A DNA stretch of 64,000 nt, from contig NZ_JALPVJ010000009.1 in assembly GCF_023544445.1 (NCBI RefSeq), forward strand, positions 310,001 through 374,000, written 5' to 3'. Position 1 is the first letter of the stretch; the number at the start of each line of letters is the position of its first letter. Below are positions 30,776-39,528 of this stretch, one piece after another. The notes under the pieces are model-generated. The model was not told the DNA's origin. It saw only the letters and a program-made list of their open reading frames with translations, and searched no databases. The position numbers and the translations under genes are program-made. The stretch is from Actinoplanes sp. M2I2. Lineage in GTDB: Bacteria; Actinomycetota; Actinomycetes; Mycobacteriales; Micromonosporaceae.

Positions 30776-31860
30776 CCGACGATCGCGAGGCCGTGGCCGG
30801 TGGTGTTGAGCCGCCGGCCACCGGTCTCGGTGACGGTGACGATGTCCTCGATGCGCACGCCGAACCGGCCGGGCAGATAGATCCCCGGCTCGATCGAGAA
30901 GCACATGCCGGGGACGAGCGGCCGCTCCTCACCGCGGACCAGGTAGGGCGGCTCGTGGGTGGTCAGCCCGATCCCGTGCCCGGTGCGGTGGATGAAGAAC
31001 TCCCCGTACCCGGCGTCCTCGATGAGCTGCCGGGCCACGCGGTCGATCTCCTGGCAGGCGACCCCCGGGCGTACGGCTTCGAAGGCGGCCTGCTGGGCGG
31101 CCCGCACGACGTCGAAGACCTCCTGCTCGGGCGCGGACGGCGGTCCGACGTGGACGGTGCGGGTGGTGTCGGAGCCGTAGCCGTCCTTGAGGCCGCCGAA
31201 GTCGAGCACGACCATGTCGCCCTCGCGGAGGACCCGGTCGCCGATGTCGTGGTGCGGGTTGGCGCCGTTCGGGCCGGAGGCGACGATCGTGAAGTCGACC
31301 TGCTCGTGGCCGTGCTCGCGCAGCAGGCGGGCCAGGTCGGCGGCGACCTGCCGTTCGGTGCGCCCGGCGAAGCGTACGGAAAGGATCTGCTCGTACGTGG
31401 CGTCGGCCGCCGCGCCGGCCGCGGCCAGCAACGCGACCTCGGCCTCGTCCTTGACCGCCCGCAGCATGGGCAGCGTCGCGGTCATCGACGTGTAGCGGAC
31501 TCCCGGCGCCGCCTCCTGCAGGGCGATCAGGTGCATGGCCCACGCCGAGTCCGAGATGGCATGGCGTCCGTCCCGCAGCCGCCCGGCGACGATCGCGTAC
31601 GGGTCCTCGCCGTCCGGCCAGGCGACGACTTCGAGATCGGGCTGGTCGCCGGGCAGTTCGAGCGCGGGCACGACCAGCGCCGGTTTCGTGGTGGGAGCCG
31701 GGCCTGGCACCCCGGCCAGCAGGAGCAGCATCGTGAGTCGCTCGGTGACCGGCGGCCGGTGCCCGGTGAGGTAGACCAGGTCGGGGCCGGGTGTGATCAG
31801 CAGCCCGTCCAGGCCGGCCTCCGTGGCCTGCCGCACAGCGTGTCGCATCCGCTCGTTCAC
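30772..31860 (-). CDS. M24-family Xaa-Pro aminopeptidase
   Basis: 362 aa. An N-terminal creatinase-like domain (about 1-125) is followed by the pita-bread catalytic domain. All five metal ligands are present: D220 (VVLDFGG), D231 (GSDTTRT), H295 (HRTGHGIG), E324 (SIEPGIY) and E338 (VRIED). It should remove N-terminal residues next to proline from peptides in the cytoplasm. Its GTG start overlaps the stop of the GH13 gene (GTGA), so it is the last gene of a sulP-GH13-M24 operon, an unusual pairing of functions. Confidence 0.92.
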   Translation of the reverse strand: MNERMRHAVRQATEAGLDGLLITPGPDLVYLTGHRPPVTERLTMLLLLAGVPGPAPTTKPALVVPALELPGDQPDLEVVAWPDGEDPYAIVAGRLRDGRHAISDSAWAMHLIALQEAAPGVRYTSMTATLPMLRAVKDEAEVALLAAAGAAADATYEQILSVRFAGRTERQVAADLARLLREHGHEQVDFTIVASGPNGANPHHDIGDRVLREGDMVVLDFGGLKDGYGSDTTRTVHVGPPSAPEQEVFDVVRAAQQAAFEAVRPGVACQEIDRVARQLIEDAGYGEFFIHRTGHGIGLTTHEPPYLVRGEERPLVPGMCFSIEPGIYLPGRFGVRIEDIVTVTETGGRRLNTTGHGLAIVG

Positions 31861-33248
31861 GATCGCACCTCCAGCACGTGGAAACCCCAGGCGGGCAGCC
31901 CGACGACCAGACCGTCCCGCGCCAGCTCGTCACCGTCCCGGTCGAAGACGCGCCCGTCGAGCAGATCGGTCAGGCGCCACCGCTCCCCCGCCGACGACCA
32001 CGGCAGCCGTACGCGGGTCCAGATCTCCGCCGCCGCGAAGTTGATCACGATCAGGTGCCGGGAGTCGCGGCCCTCCCACGTCCAGGCCAGCACGTCCGGC
32101 GTGTCGAGCAGGTGCCACCGTCCCGCGTCCTTCAGCACGACGAGCCGGTCGTAGAAGTCGCGCAGGTCCTCGTCGACCGGCTCGTCCGGGTAGCGGCCGA
32201 GGAAGACGGGCAGCTTGACGCGGCGGCCCTCGAACTGCCCGTCGTGCCAGAGTGTCGAGCCCGGCAGTGTGGCGATCGCGACCGCGGCGGCCTTCCCGCG
32301 CGGGCCGGGCAGGGCGGTGGCGGCGCGCGGCTCGTCGTGGTTCTCGACGAAACGCAGGAGCCTGTTCTGGTAGTCGAGCCCGGCCCGCAGGTGGTCGCGG
32401 ACCGAGGCGGCGTCCTCGTGCGCGAGACGGTCGTACAGGCGCTTGTCGTAACAGAGGTCGAAGCCCTGCCGCTGCAACTCCCACTCGGTGTCCCAGTAGG
32501 CCTCGGCGATCAGCAGGAACCCCGGGTGCTCGGCCCGCAGCGCCGCGATGATGCCGGGCCAGAACTCGGCCTCCGGGCGCGGGCCGGCGCGGTCACCCCA
32601 GGTCCCGCCGAAGATGTCGTTGAAGACCAGCATGGCCATGTCGCAGCGCAGCCCGTCGCACTGCCCGGCGATGTCGAGCAGGGTCGCCGCGGTCGCCTCG
32701 CGCAGCCCCGGGTCGAACGCGTTGAGCTGCGCGACGTCGGGCCAGGGCGGGAAGTACGGGTCACGGCCGCGCGCGATGACACGGTCGCCCGCGGCGAACC
32801 AGCCCCCAGGATCGGCGGCCAGGTCCTCGGCGGTGCCGTTGATGAACCAGCCGGGATGCTCGGTGACCGCCGGGTGGTCGGGCGCGACATGGTTGGGAAC
32901 GTAGTCGAGGATCAGCTTGAGGTTCCGCTTGCGCAGCTCGGCGCGGGCCGCGGCCAGCCCGCCGGCCCCACCGAGACGCTCGTCGACCTGATAGCGGCGG
33001 ACGCAGTAGGGCGAACCGACGAGGTCCTGCCCGGACAGATCAGGCAGCGCGGCGCGGAAGTCCCGCTGGAGGCCCGCGTCGCCACGAGCGACAGCCACCC
33101 CGGCCGGGCTGCGCTCCCAGACCCCCATCAGCCAGACGGCGTCGAAGCCGATCAGCCTGTCCCACACCTCGGCGGGCACGTCGGCCAGGCCGCGCACCCC
33201 CAGCCCGGCCAGCCAGGGCCACGTGTTGATCTCGTAGACCGCCGTCAT
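31857..33248 (-). CDS. GH13 alpha-amylase family enzyme
   Basis: 463 aa single-chain (beta/alpha)8 protein of the GH13 clan. The conserved regions are LDYVPNHVAPDHP, GLRCDMAML (nucleophile D203), LLIAEAYWD (acid/base E249) and FVENHDEPR (D305). A short C-terminal beta domain ends the chain. There is no signal peptide, so it acts on cytoplasmic alpha-glucans or small glucosides; specificity cannot be read from the motifs. The first residues (MTAVYEINTWPWLAGLG) resemble a subgroup of bacterial amylase-like proteins seen with sugar-phosphate or trehalose metabolism. ATG 33248 overlaps the sulP stop (ATGA), so it is translated together with the transporter. Confidence 0.88.
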   Translation of the reverse strand: MTAVYEINTWPWLAGLGVRGLADVPAEVWDRLIGFDAVWLMGVWERSPAGVAVARGDAGLQRDFRAALPDLSGQDLVGSPYCVRRYQVDERLGGAGGLAAARAELRKRNLKLILDYVPNHVAPDHPAVTEHPGWFINGTAEDLAADPGGWFAAGDRVIARGRDPYFPPWPDVAQLNAFDPGLREATAATLLDIAGQCDGLRCDMAMLVFNDIFGGTWGDRAGPRPEAEFWPGIIAALRAEHPGFLLIAEAYWDTEWELQRQGFDLCYDKRLYDRLAHEDAASVRDHLRAGLDYQNRLLRFVENHDEPRAATALPGPRGKAAAVAIATLPGSTLWHDGQFEGRRVKLPVFLGRYPDEPVDEDLRDFYDRLVVLKDAGRWHLLDTPDVLAWTWEGRDSRHLIVINFAAAEIWTRVRLPWSSAGERWRLTDLLDGRVFDRDGDELARDGLVVGLPAWGFHVLEVRS

Positions 33249-34912
33249 CTCGTCAGCTCCTTGAACGCCTCGACCGCGTCGTCCACCGTCGGGTAGAAAT
33301 GCGCCGGGTCGATCGTGCGGGTCAGCTCGTACCGGTCGATCTTCTCCCGGACCGGATGCTTCAGCTCGGCGAACACCAGAGAGATGCCCTGGGCGTTGAG
33401 CTCCTCGTCGAGTTCCTCGAGCATGTCGGCCGCCGTCGTGTCGACGTCGGTGATCGGCTCGGCCGCGACGACGATCCAGCGTGGTGACTGCTTCGCAAGG
33501 CGGCGGACCTCCTCGCGGAAGGTGCGGGCGTTGGCGAAGATGAGCGGCGCGTCGAACCGCCAGACGATCAAACCCTCGGTCTGGACGGCGGCCGGGTACT
33601 GGCGCAGGTCGTGGTAACCGTCCACGCCGTCCGGCTTTCCGAGGACCGTACGGTAGGGCCACCACGCCCGGCGGAACACGTTGAGCACCGAGAGCGCGAC
33701 GGCGACGGCGATGCCCGGCAGCACCCCCAGCACTGCCACCCCGACGAACGCGGCCACAGCCAGGGCGAACTCGACGCGCCGCTGCTTCCAGAGCCGGACC
33801 ATGCCCCGGACATCGAGCAGCCCGAGCGAGGCCGCGACGACCACGGCCGCGAGCATGGGCTGCGGCAGGTCCTTGAGCAACCCCGGCACGAACAGCAGCA
33901 GCAACGTGATCGCCGCCGCCCCGACCAGCCCCGTGACCTGCGATTTGGCCCCGGCCGCGGCCGCGACGGCCGTACGCGACCCGCTGGTGCTGACCGGGAA
34001 ACCCTGGAACAGCCCGGCGGCCAGGTTGGCCGCTCCGATGCCGGCCATCTCCTGGTTGCCGCGCACCTCCTCGCCGGCCCGGGCGGCGAAGGTGGAGGCG
34101 GTGGAGATGGTGTCGGTGACCGAGACCAGCGTGATGCCGACCGCCGCCGCCGCGAGCATCCCCAGCTCGCCCATCGAGACCAGCGGAAACGTGAACGGCG
34201 GGAACCCCTGCGGCAGGGGCCCGACCACGTCGACGTCGGCCGGCCCGAGCAGCGTGACCGCCGCGATGGCTCCGGCCACGGCCACCAGGATGCCCGGCAC
34301 CCTGGGCAGGAACTTCTGCAGCACCAGGATGACGGCCAGTCCCCCGGCGCCGATGGCGACTGCCGCCGGCACGGTGTCCCCCAGCCCCGTGACGAAGCCG
34401 GCGATGTCGGCGAAAAGCCCGTCCCCCTCGACGGAGAAGCCGAACAGCTTGGGCAGCTGCCCGAAGAAGATGGTGACCGCGAGCCCGTTGATGTAACCCA
34501 GCTGAGTCGGATGCGACAACAGATCGGCGACGAAGCCCAGCCTGGCCACGGCCGCCACCGTCATGAACAACCCCACGAGCAACGCCAGCACCGAGGCGAG
34601 CGCCACCGCCTTGCCCGGATCCCCGTCGGCCAGCACGACCGGCACCACGACGGCCGCGATCATCGGCCCCAGCGCCGAGTCGGGCCCCAGCACGAGCACC
34701 TTCGAAGGTCCGAAGACGGCGTACGCGAGAAGGCACAGGATCGACGTGTAGAGCCCGGTGATGGCCGGCAGCCCGGCCAGCTCCGCGTACGCCATACCTT
34801 GCGGCACGAGCAACGCGGTCAGCACCAGCCCGGCGACGACGTCGCGGGGCAGCCAGCGGACCTGATAGCTCGCAGCGGCCTGGATCCCCGGAACCCACTC
34901 AGCACCGCGCAC
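33245..34912 (-). CDS. SulP-family anion transporter with STAS domain
   Basis: 555 aa. Residues about 20-410 hold the multi-pass SulP core; DVVAGLVLTALLVPQGMAYAELAGLPAITGLY is the family signature, and GFPVSTSGSRTAVAAAAGAKSQ matches the substrate region. A STAS domain follows (about 440-550; VAAEPITDVDTTAADMLEEL). Substrates of the family include sulfate, bicarbonate and dicarboxylates. No carbonic anhydrase or sulfur gene is adjacent, so the substrate is open. GTG 34912 is preceded by TAGGGT and 6 nt, with no ribosome site: a likely leaderless start. It heads an operon with the GH13 and M24 genes. Confidence 0.92.
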   Translation of the reverse strand: MRGAEWVPGIQAAASYQVRWLPRDVVAGLVLTALLVPQGMAYAELAGLPAITGLYTSILCLLAYAVFGPSKVLVLGPDSALGPMIAAVVVPVVLADGDPGKAVALASVLALLVGLFMTVAAVARLGFVADLLSHPTQLGYINGLAVTIFFGQLPKLFGFSVEGDGLFADIAGFVTGLGDTVPAAVAIGAGGLAVILVLQKFLPRVPGILVAVAGAIAAVTLLGPADVDVVGPLPQGFPPFTFPLVSMGELGMLAAAAVGITLVSVTDTISTASTFAARAGEEVRGNQEMAGIGAANLAAGLFQGFPVSTSGSRTAVAAAAGAKSQVTGLVGAAAITLLLLFVPGLLKDLPQPMLAAVVVAASLGLLDVRGMVRLWKQRRVEFALAVAAFVGVAVLGVLPGIAVAVALSVLNVFRRAWWPYRTVLGKPDGVDGYHDLRQYPAAVQTEGLIVWRFDAPLIFANARTFREEVRRLAKQSPRWIVVAAEPITDVDTTAADMLEELDEELNAQGISLVFAELKHPVREKIDRYELTRTIDPAHFYPTVDDAVEAFKELTR

Positions 34913-34918
34913 GCTGCC

Positions 34919-34939
34919 ACCCTAAGGGGTGATCACCCC
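34919..34939 (-). promoter_or_regulatory. sulP promoter with perfect palindromic operator
   Basis: On the minus strand TAGGGT (34919-34924) ends 6 nt before GTG 34912. Directly upstream, GGGGTGATCACCCC (34926-34939) is a perfect 14-bp palindrome lying in the -10/-35 spacer, an ideal place for a repressor. Its GTGATCAC core is shared with the palindrome before tetR (22099-22112). Confidence 0.55.
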
Positions 34940-34966
34940 CGGGCTGCTTCGTCCGCCTTCATCGCG

Positions 34967-35938
34967 TCAGTCGTAGACCAGTTCCCACCACTGCCAGCCG
35001 TCCGGTGCGGGCTCCCACGACGGGTCCGGCAGCCAGCCGGCCGGGGGTGTCCAGCCCGCCGGCGGGGCCGGCCAGCCCGGTGGCACGGCGAAACGGACAC
35101 CCGTGGGAGCCGGCGGGACGGGACCGTGTTCCCTCTTGCCCAGGACGACCGGAACGCGCTCCCCGAGCCAGCTCTCCGGCAGTTCGTGGGCGCGGACGAC
35201 GTACAGGACGACCTCGGTCTTGATGCGGTTGCCCTTGACCCTGGCCCGCACCGCCGTGGTCGAGCCGAGCTCGGCGAGGTGATGGACAGCCGGCAGCAGC
35301 TCGCTGCTCATCTTCGGGCTCAGCTGACCGACGCGCACCCCGTCGAGCCGTACCTCGACGAGGGCCTTCGAGGTGCGGGCCGTCTGCTCCGTGATCTCGT
35401 GCAGGGTGGCGTGGACCCAGCACTCCCCCTCGGGACGCAGGTAGGGCGTCAGCTCGGCCAGATGCTTCTCCTCGCCGGCCACCTGGATGGCGTTCCCGGC
35501 CGGCAGCAGCCGGTGGGCCTCGCTCGGTGGCAGGTTGGCCGGCACGATCAGGTGCGGCTCGGCCAGGTCGAGTTGTATCGAGCCACGAAAGGTCGGTCGC
35601 CGGCCCTCGAAGTCGTCCCACTCGGCGCCCCACACCCGCGCGGTGACCTGCGGCGCCCACCCGCTGTCGACCAGTTGAGTGAGGACCGGCGCATACCGGG
35701 CGGCCTCCTCCCGCGGCAGGTAACCGACGAGTCCTCCCCGGATCCAGACGCCGACCGCATTGCTGTCGTGGCGGTTGCCCGGCTCGGGCACCAGAAGGGC
35801 CGGTTCGAAGATCTCGGACCCGTGCGGCTTGAAGTCCTTGCCGAACAGGGCTCGGATCGCGGTCGCCCGATGCGACTCCCCGGCGACGTCCGCGTGCGGG
35901 TAGCCGCGCTGTCCCCACAGCTCAAAAGCGATGGCCAT
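34967..35938 (-). CDS. HIRAN domain protein with Trp-rich tail
   Basis: About 323 aa. The N-terminal third is a HIRAN domain: VAGESHRATAIRALFG, then LVPEPGNRHDSNAVGVWIRGGLVGYLPR. HIRAN domains bind DNA ends or recognise stalled forks, in SWI2/SNF2 proteins or alone. The middle (about 140-270) holds a second beta-rich region, ending VRARVKGNRIKTEVVLYVV. The C-terminus is Pro/Trp rich (PPGW, PAGW, PPAGW, PDGWQWW), like tails seen in actinobacterial envelope or DUF2510-type proteins. No helicase or nuclease is attached. ATG 35938 is preferred over GTG 35965; neither has a good ribosome site. Confidence 0.75.
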   Translation of the reverse strand: MAIAFELWGQRGYPHADVAGESHRATAIRALFGKDFKPHGSEIFEPALLVPEPGNRHDSNAVGVWIRGGLVGYLPREEAARYAPVLTQLVDSGWAPQVTARVWGAEWDDFEGRRPTFRGSIQLDLAEPHLIVPANLPPSEAHRLLPAGNAIQVAGEEKHLAELTPYLRPEGECWVHATLHEITEQTARTSKALVEVRLDGVRVGQLSPKMSSELLPAVHHLAELGSTTAVRARVKGNRIKTEVVLYVVRAHELPESWLGERVPVVLGKREHGPVPPAPTGVRFAVPPGWPAPPAGWTPPAGWLPDPSWEPAPDGWQWWELVYD

Positions 35939-36135
35939 CAGCGAACCGTAGGGGTTCAGGTGCACTGCGGCCTGGGGCCTTCGGACGGCAGGTGAACGCC
36001 GATCATCCGAGTTTGCTTAACGTGCGACAACAGCGCTTCTCAATGGCGCGATCGAGCTGACGAATCGTGTACTCGCGGCCTGGAAACGGTCTACGAACAG
36101 GCCGCCCAGTGAGCCAGGCGCCACCTGCTTCGCGC

Positions 36136-37014
36136 TCAGTAGCCGGCGTCGTCCAGGGCCTTCGTCGTCAAGGATCGGCCCAGGACGACCAGGTCGGCGG
36201 CTCGGTGGAAGTCCAGGATGCCGCTCGCGCTGACCGGGACGGCGATGTGGATGTCCGGGGGCAGGCCGGCCATCCGGTAGCGGGCGATCAAGTCCTGCAT
36301 GGCGTCCAGCGACAGGCCGAGCACGGTGCCGATGCGCAGGTCCTCGGGCAACGCGGCCGCCTTGGGCTCGCGGGTGTGCAGCACCTGGCGCAGGCGGCCC
36401 CGCCAGTCCTCGACCCACTGCGGGGCCGCGGCGGCGCGTACGGGGCTGGCGGGCTCCTGAGCCGGGCGCGGCGCCTGCAGGGAGACGGCGACGGTGAGGT
36501 CGGCGCCGGAGGCCGCGGTCGGCTCGATGGGGACGGGGTTGAGCAGGCCGCCGTCGGCGAGCAGGCGGCCGTCGACCACGACCGGGGTGATGACGCCGGG
36601 GATGGCTACGGAGGCTCTGATCGCCGTGCGCAGCAGGCCCTTCTGGAACCACACCTCGCGCCGGGCTTCGATGTCGGTGGCCACCGCCGTGTACGGGATG
36701 GGGAGGTTCTCGATCTCGATGTCGGTGAGGAACTCGTTCAGGTGGTTGATCAGGCGGTCGGCGCCCATCGCGCCGGCGGCGGCCCACTTGGGGTCGATCA
36801 GGCGGAGGACGTCGCGTTGTTTGAGGGCCACGGCCCAGTCCTTGAACGCCTTGAGGCGGCCGGCGGCCATGACCCCGCCGACCAGCGCGCCCATCGAGGA
36901 GCCGGCGACGGCGGAGACCTCGAAGCCGCGTTCCTCGAGCACCTCGATGGCGCCGATGTGCGCGAAACCTCTCGCCCCACCGGACCCCAGGGCCAGCGCC
37001 ACCCGCCGTGACAT
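36136..37014 (-). CDS. Patatin-like phospholipase (RssA type)
   Basis: 292 aa. The oxyanion loop GSGGARG (10-16), nucleophile elbow GSSMG (S40) and catalytic DGG (D154 in LLADGGLLNPVP) make a complete Ser-Asp dyad. The size is that of bacterial single-domain patatins related to RssA. It should hydrolyse acyl esters of phospholipids or other lipids in the cytoplasm. TAGCAT ends 6 nt before ATG 37014, suggesting a leaderless transcript that starts right after the clpC terminator. No partner gene is evident. Confidence 0.92.
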   Translation of the reverse strand: MSRRVALALGSGGARGFAHIGAIEVLEERGFEVSAVAGSSMGALVGGVMAAGRLKAFKDWAVALKQRDVLRLIDPKWAAAGAMGADRLINHLNEFLTDIEIENLPIPYTAVATDIEARREVWFQKGLLRTAIRASVAIPGVITPVVVDGRLLADGGLLNPVPIEPTAASGADLTVAVSLQAPRPAQEPASPVRAAAAPQWVEDWRGRLRQVLHTREPKAAALPEDLRIGTVLGLSLDAMQDLIARYRMAGLPPDIHIAVPVSASGILDFHRAADLVVLGRSLTTKALDDAGY

Positions 37015-37020
37015 GCCCCG

Positions 37021-37026
37021 ATGCTA
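37021..37026 (-). promoter_or_regulatory. Candidate -10 box of the patatin gene
   Basis: TAGCAT on the minus strand, 6 nt before the ATG. It directly follows the terminator hairpin of the upstream clpC gene. Confidence 0.4.
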
Positions 37027-37029
37027 GCG

Positions 37030-37067
37030 GGTCCGGGGCGCCACGAACCTCGGTAGCGCCCCGGACC
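37030..37067 (-). terminator. Hairpin terminator downstream of clpC
   Basis: GGTCCGGGGCGC (37030-37041) pairs perfectly with GCGCCCCGGACC (37056-37067), 12 bp with a 14-nt loop, seven bases after the clpC stop. No U-tract follows. It separates clpC from the patatin gene. Confidence 0.75.
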
Positions 37068-37074
37068 TGCAGTT

Positions 37075-39330
37075 TCAGGCGGGGACGGCGCTGATGGGCT
37101 CGCCGAACAGAAGCTCGTCGTCGCCGGCGTCGATCACGACCCGCTGGCCGGGGCGCAGCTCGTTGACGAGGATCTTCTCGGCCAGGGCGTCCTCGACCTC
37201 GCGCTGGATGGTGCGGCGCAGCGGCCGGGCGCCCATCGACGGGTCGAAGCCCTTCCGGGCCAGATAGGCGCGGGCCGCGTCGGTCAGTTCCAGCGTCAGG
37301 TCCTTGTTGCGCAATTGGGCGTCGATGCGGGCCATCAGCACGTCGACGATGCGGAGCACCTCGTTCTCGGTCAGTTGCGGGAAGACGATCGTGTCGTCGA
37401 CGCGGTTGAGGAATTCGGGGCGGAAATGCTCCTTCAAGGCGTCGCCGACCTGATTCTTCAGGCGGTCGTAGGTCGCGGTGGCGCCGTTCGACGACTGGAA
37501 GCCGACCGGGCCGGACGCGGCGGCGCGCATGCCGAGATTGGTCGTCATGATGATGACCGTGTTCTTGAAGTCGACGATCCGGCCCTGGCCGTCGGTCAGC
37601 CGGCCGTCCTCGAGAATCTGCAGCAGCGTGTTGAAGACGTCGGGGTGGGCCTTCTCGATCTCGTCGAAGAGCACCACCGAGAACGGCTTGCGCCGCACCT
37701 TCTCGGTGAGCTGGCCGCCCTCGTCGTGGCCGACATATCCGGGTGGCGCCCCGACCAGGCGGGAAACGGTCGCGTGGTCGTGGAACTCCGACATGTCGAG
37801 CTGGATCAGCGCGTCCTCGGAGTCGAACAGGAAGGCGGCCAGTGCCCGGGCCAGCGACGTTTTCCCGACCCCGGACGGGCCGGCGAAGATGAACGAGCCG
37901 GAGGGCCGTCTGGGGTCTTTCAAACCGGCCCGGGTACGCCGGATGGCGCGCGACACCGCGGCGACCGCGGCGTCCTGGCCGATGACCCGCTTGTGCAGTT
38001 CGTCCTCCATGCCGAGCAGCCGGGTGGATTCCTCCTCGGTCAGTTTGCGAACGGGCAGACCCGTCCAGCCGGCCAGCACCTCGGCGATCTGTTCGTCCCC
38101 GACCTCCCGGGTCTCCCCGGTGTCCGGCGGCCGGATGTGCAGGCGGGCGCCGGCCTCGTCGATCAAGTCGATCGCCTTGTCGGGCAGGAACCGGTCGGCG
38201 ACGTACCGGTCGGCCAGGGTCACGGCCGCGGTCAGCGCGCTGTCGGTGTAGGTGACCCGGTGATGGGCCTCGTACCGGTCGCGCAGGCCCTTGAGGATCT
38301 CGATCGTCTGGGCGTACGTGGGCTCCTCGATCGGCACGGCCTGGAAGCGCCGGGCCAGGGCCGCGTCCTTCTCGAAGTATTTGCGGTACTCGGTCGTGGT
38401 GGTGGCGCCGATCGTGCGCAGTTCACCCCGGGCCAGCATCGGCTTGAGAATGCTGGCCGCGTCGATCGCGCCCTCGGCGGCGCCGGCCCCGACCAGCTGA
38501 TGGATCTCGTCGATGAACAGGATGATGTCGCCCCGGGTGCGGCATTCCTTGACGACCTTCTTGAGCCGTTCCTCGAAATCTCCGCGATAGCGCGAGCCGG
38601 CCACCAGCGAGCTCATGTCGAGGGTGTGGACCTGCTTGTCGCGCAACGATTCCGGCACCCGGCCGCGGGCGATCAGCTGGGCCAGACCGTCCACCACGGC
38701 GGTCTTGCCGACACCGGGCTCGCCGAGCAGGACCGGGTTGTTCTTCGTGCGGCAGGAAAGCACCACCATGACCCGTTCGATCTCGCGGTCGCGGCCGATG
38801 ACCGGGTCGAGCTTTCCGTCCCGGGCCCGCCGGGTCAGGTTCTCGCCGAATTGCTCGAGCAGCGTCGAGGGAATGGCCGGGGCGACCGCCGGTTCCGACG
38901 ACGGGGCCTCGGCCACAAGCGTGCGCACTTCCTGGCGTACGCGGGAAGGGTCTGCTCCGAGAACCTGCAGGGCGACGCCTTCGCCCTCACGGATCAGGCC
39001 GAGCAGAAGGTGTTCGGTGCCGATGTGGTTGTGGCCGAGTTGCAGGGCTTCCCGCAATGCCAGTTCGAGCACTTTCTTGGCCCGTGGCGTGAACGGCATG
39101 TGCCCGCCCGGCGATGACGCGCCCAGGCCGACTTTGTCCTCGACCCTCGTCCGTACGGCCGGGAGGGTGACCCCGGCGGTCTGCAGGGCCTTGGCCGCCA
39201 CGCCCTCTCCTTCGTGGAGAAGGCCGAGCAGAAGGTGCTCGGTGCCGATGTAGCTGTGGTTGAGAAGGCGGGCTTCCTCCTGGGCGAGCACCACCACTCG
39301 ACGGGCACGGTCGGTGAATCGTTCGAACAC
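37075..39330 (-). CDS. ClpC-type AAA+ unfoldase lacking the middle domain
   Basis: 751 aa HSP100 ATPase. Two N-domain repeats (about 1-145; LNHSYIGTEHLLLGLL and LGHNHIGTEHLLLGLI) precede AAA1 (Walker A GEPGVGKT 203-210, Walker B LFIDE) and AAA2 (GPSGVGKT 484-491, VVLFDE). The ClpP-docking tripeptide VGF is at 609-611, so it should feed ClpP. Canonical ClpC is 820-850 aa and carries a coiled-coil M domain with a UVR motif inside AAA1. Here AGARLHIRPPDTGETREV runs straight into GDEQIAEVLAGWTG, so that 50-60 residue insert is missing, and the acidic C-terminal tail is short. GTG 39330 (FERFTDRARR start) is chosen by homology with AGGA upstream. It is probably a second Clp ATPase besides a normal ClpC elsewhere. 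Confidence 0.92.
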   Translation of the reverse strand: MFERFTDRARRVVVLAQEEARLLNHSYIGTEHLLLGLLHEGEGVAAKALQTAGVTLPAVRTRVEDKVGLGASSPGGHMPFTPRAKKVLELALREALQLGHNHIGTEHLLLGLIREGEGVALQVLGADPSRVRQEVRTLVAEAPSSEPAVAPAIPSTLLEQFGENLTRRARDGKLDPVIGRDREIERVMVVLSCRTKNNPVLLGEPGVGKTAVVDGLAQLIARGRVPESLRDKQVHTLDMSSLVAGSRYRGDFEERLKKVVKECRTRGDIILFIDEIHQLVGAGAAEGAIDAASILKPMLARGELRTIGATTTTEYRKYFEKDAALARRFQAVPIEEPTYAQTIEILKGLRDRYEAHHRVTYTDSALTAAVTLADRYVADRFLPDKAIDLIDEAGARLHIRPPDTGETREVGDEQIAEVLAGWTGLPVRKLTEEESTRLLGMEDELHKRVIGQDAAVAAVSRAIRRTRAGLKDPRRPSGSFIFAGPSGVGKTSLARALAAFLFDSEDALIQLDMSEFHDHATVSRLVGAPPGYVGHDEGGQLTEKVRRKPFSVVLFDEIEKAHPDVFNTLLQILEDGRLTDGQGRIVDFKNTVIIMTTNLGMRAAASGPVGFQSSNGATATYDRLKNQVGDALKEHFRPEFLNRVDDTIVFPQLTENEVLRIVDVLMARIDAQLRNKDLTLELTDAARAYLARKGFDPSMGARPLRRTIQREVEDALAEKILVNELRPGQRVVIDAGDDELLFGEPISAVPA

Positions 39331-39528
39331 GACAATCACGTCCTCGCGGCGAGGGCCCACGCACCCCACCGGCAGGCGCGCGGAAACGCGATCGGGTGGA
39401 GTGCGCTGAGTCGAAGCCTCTTGGCGTGAAGGCGGGGCCCGCGTGGGGGGCCTCGCGACGCTCGTGCAGGCGCGGCTGCCCCCTCACGATACAACGGGTG
39501 GTCCTACGATGACCGGAAGGAGGACGCG

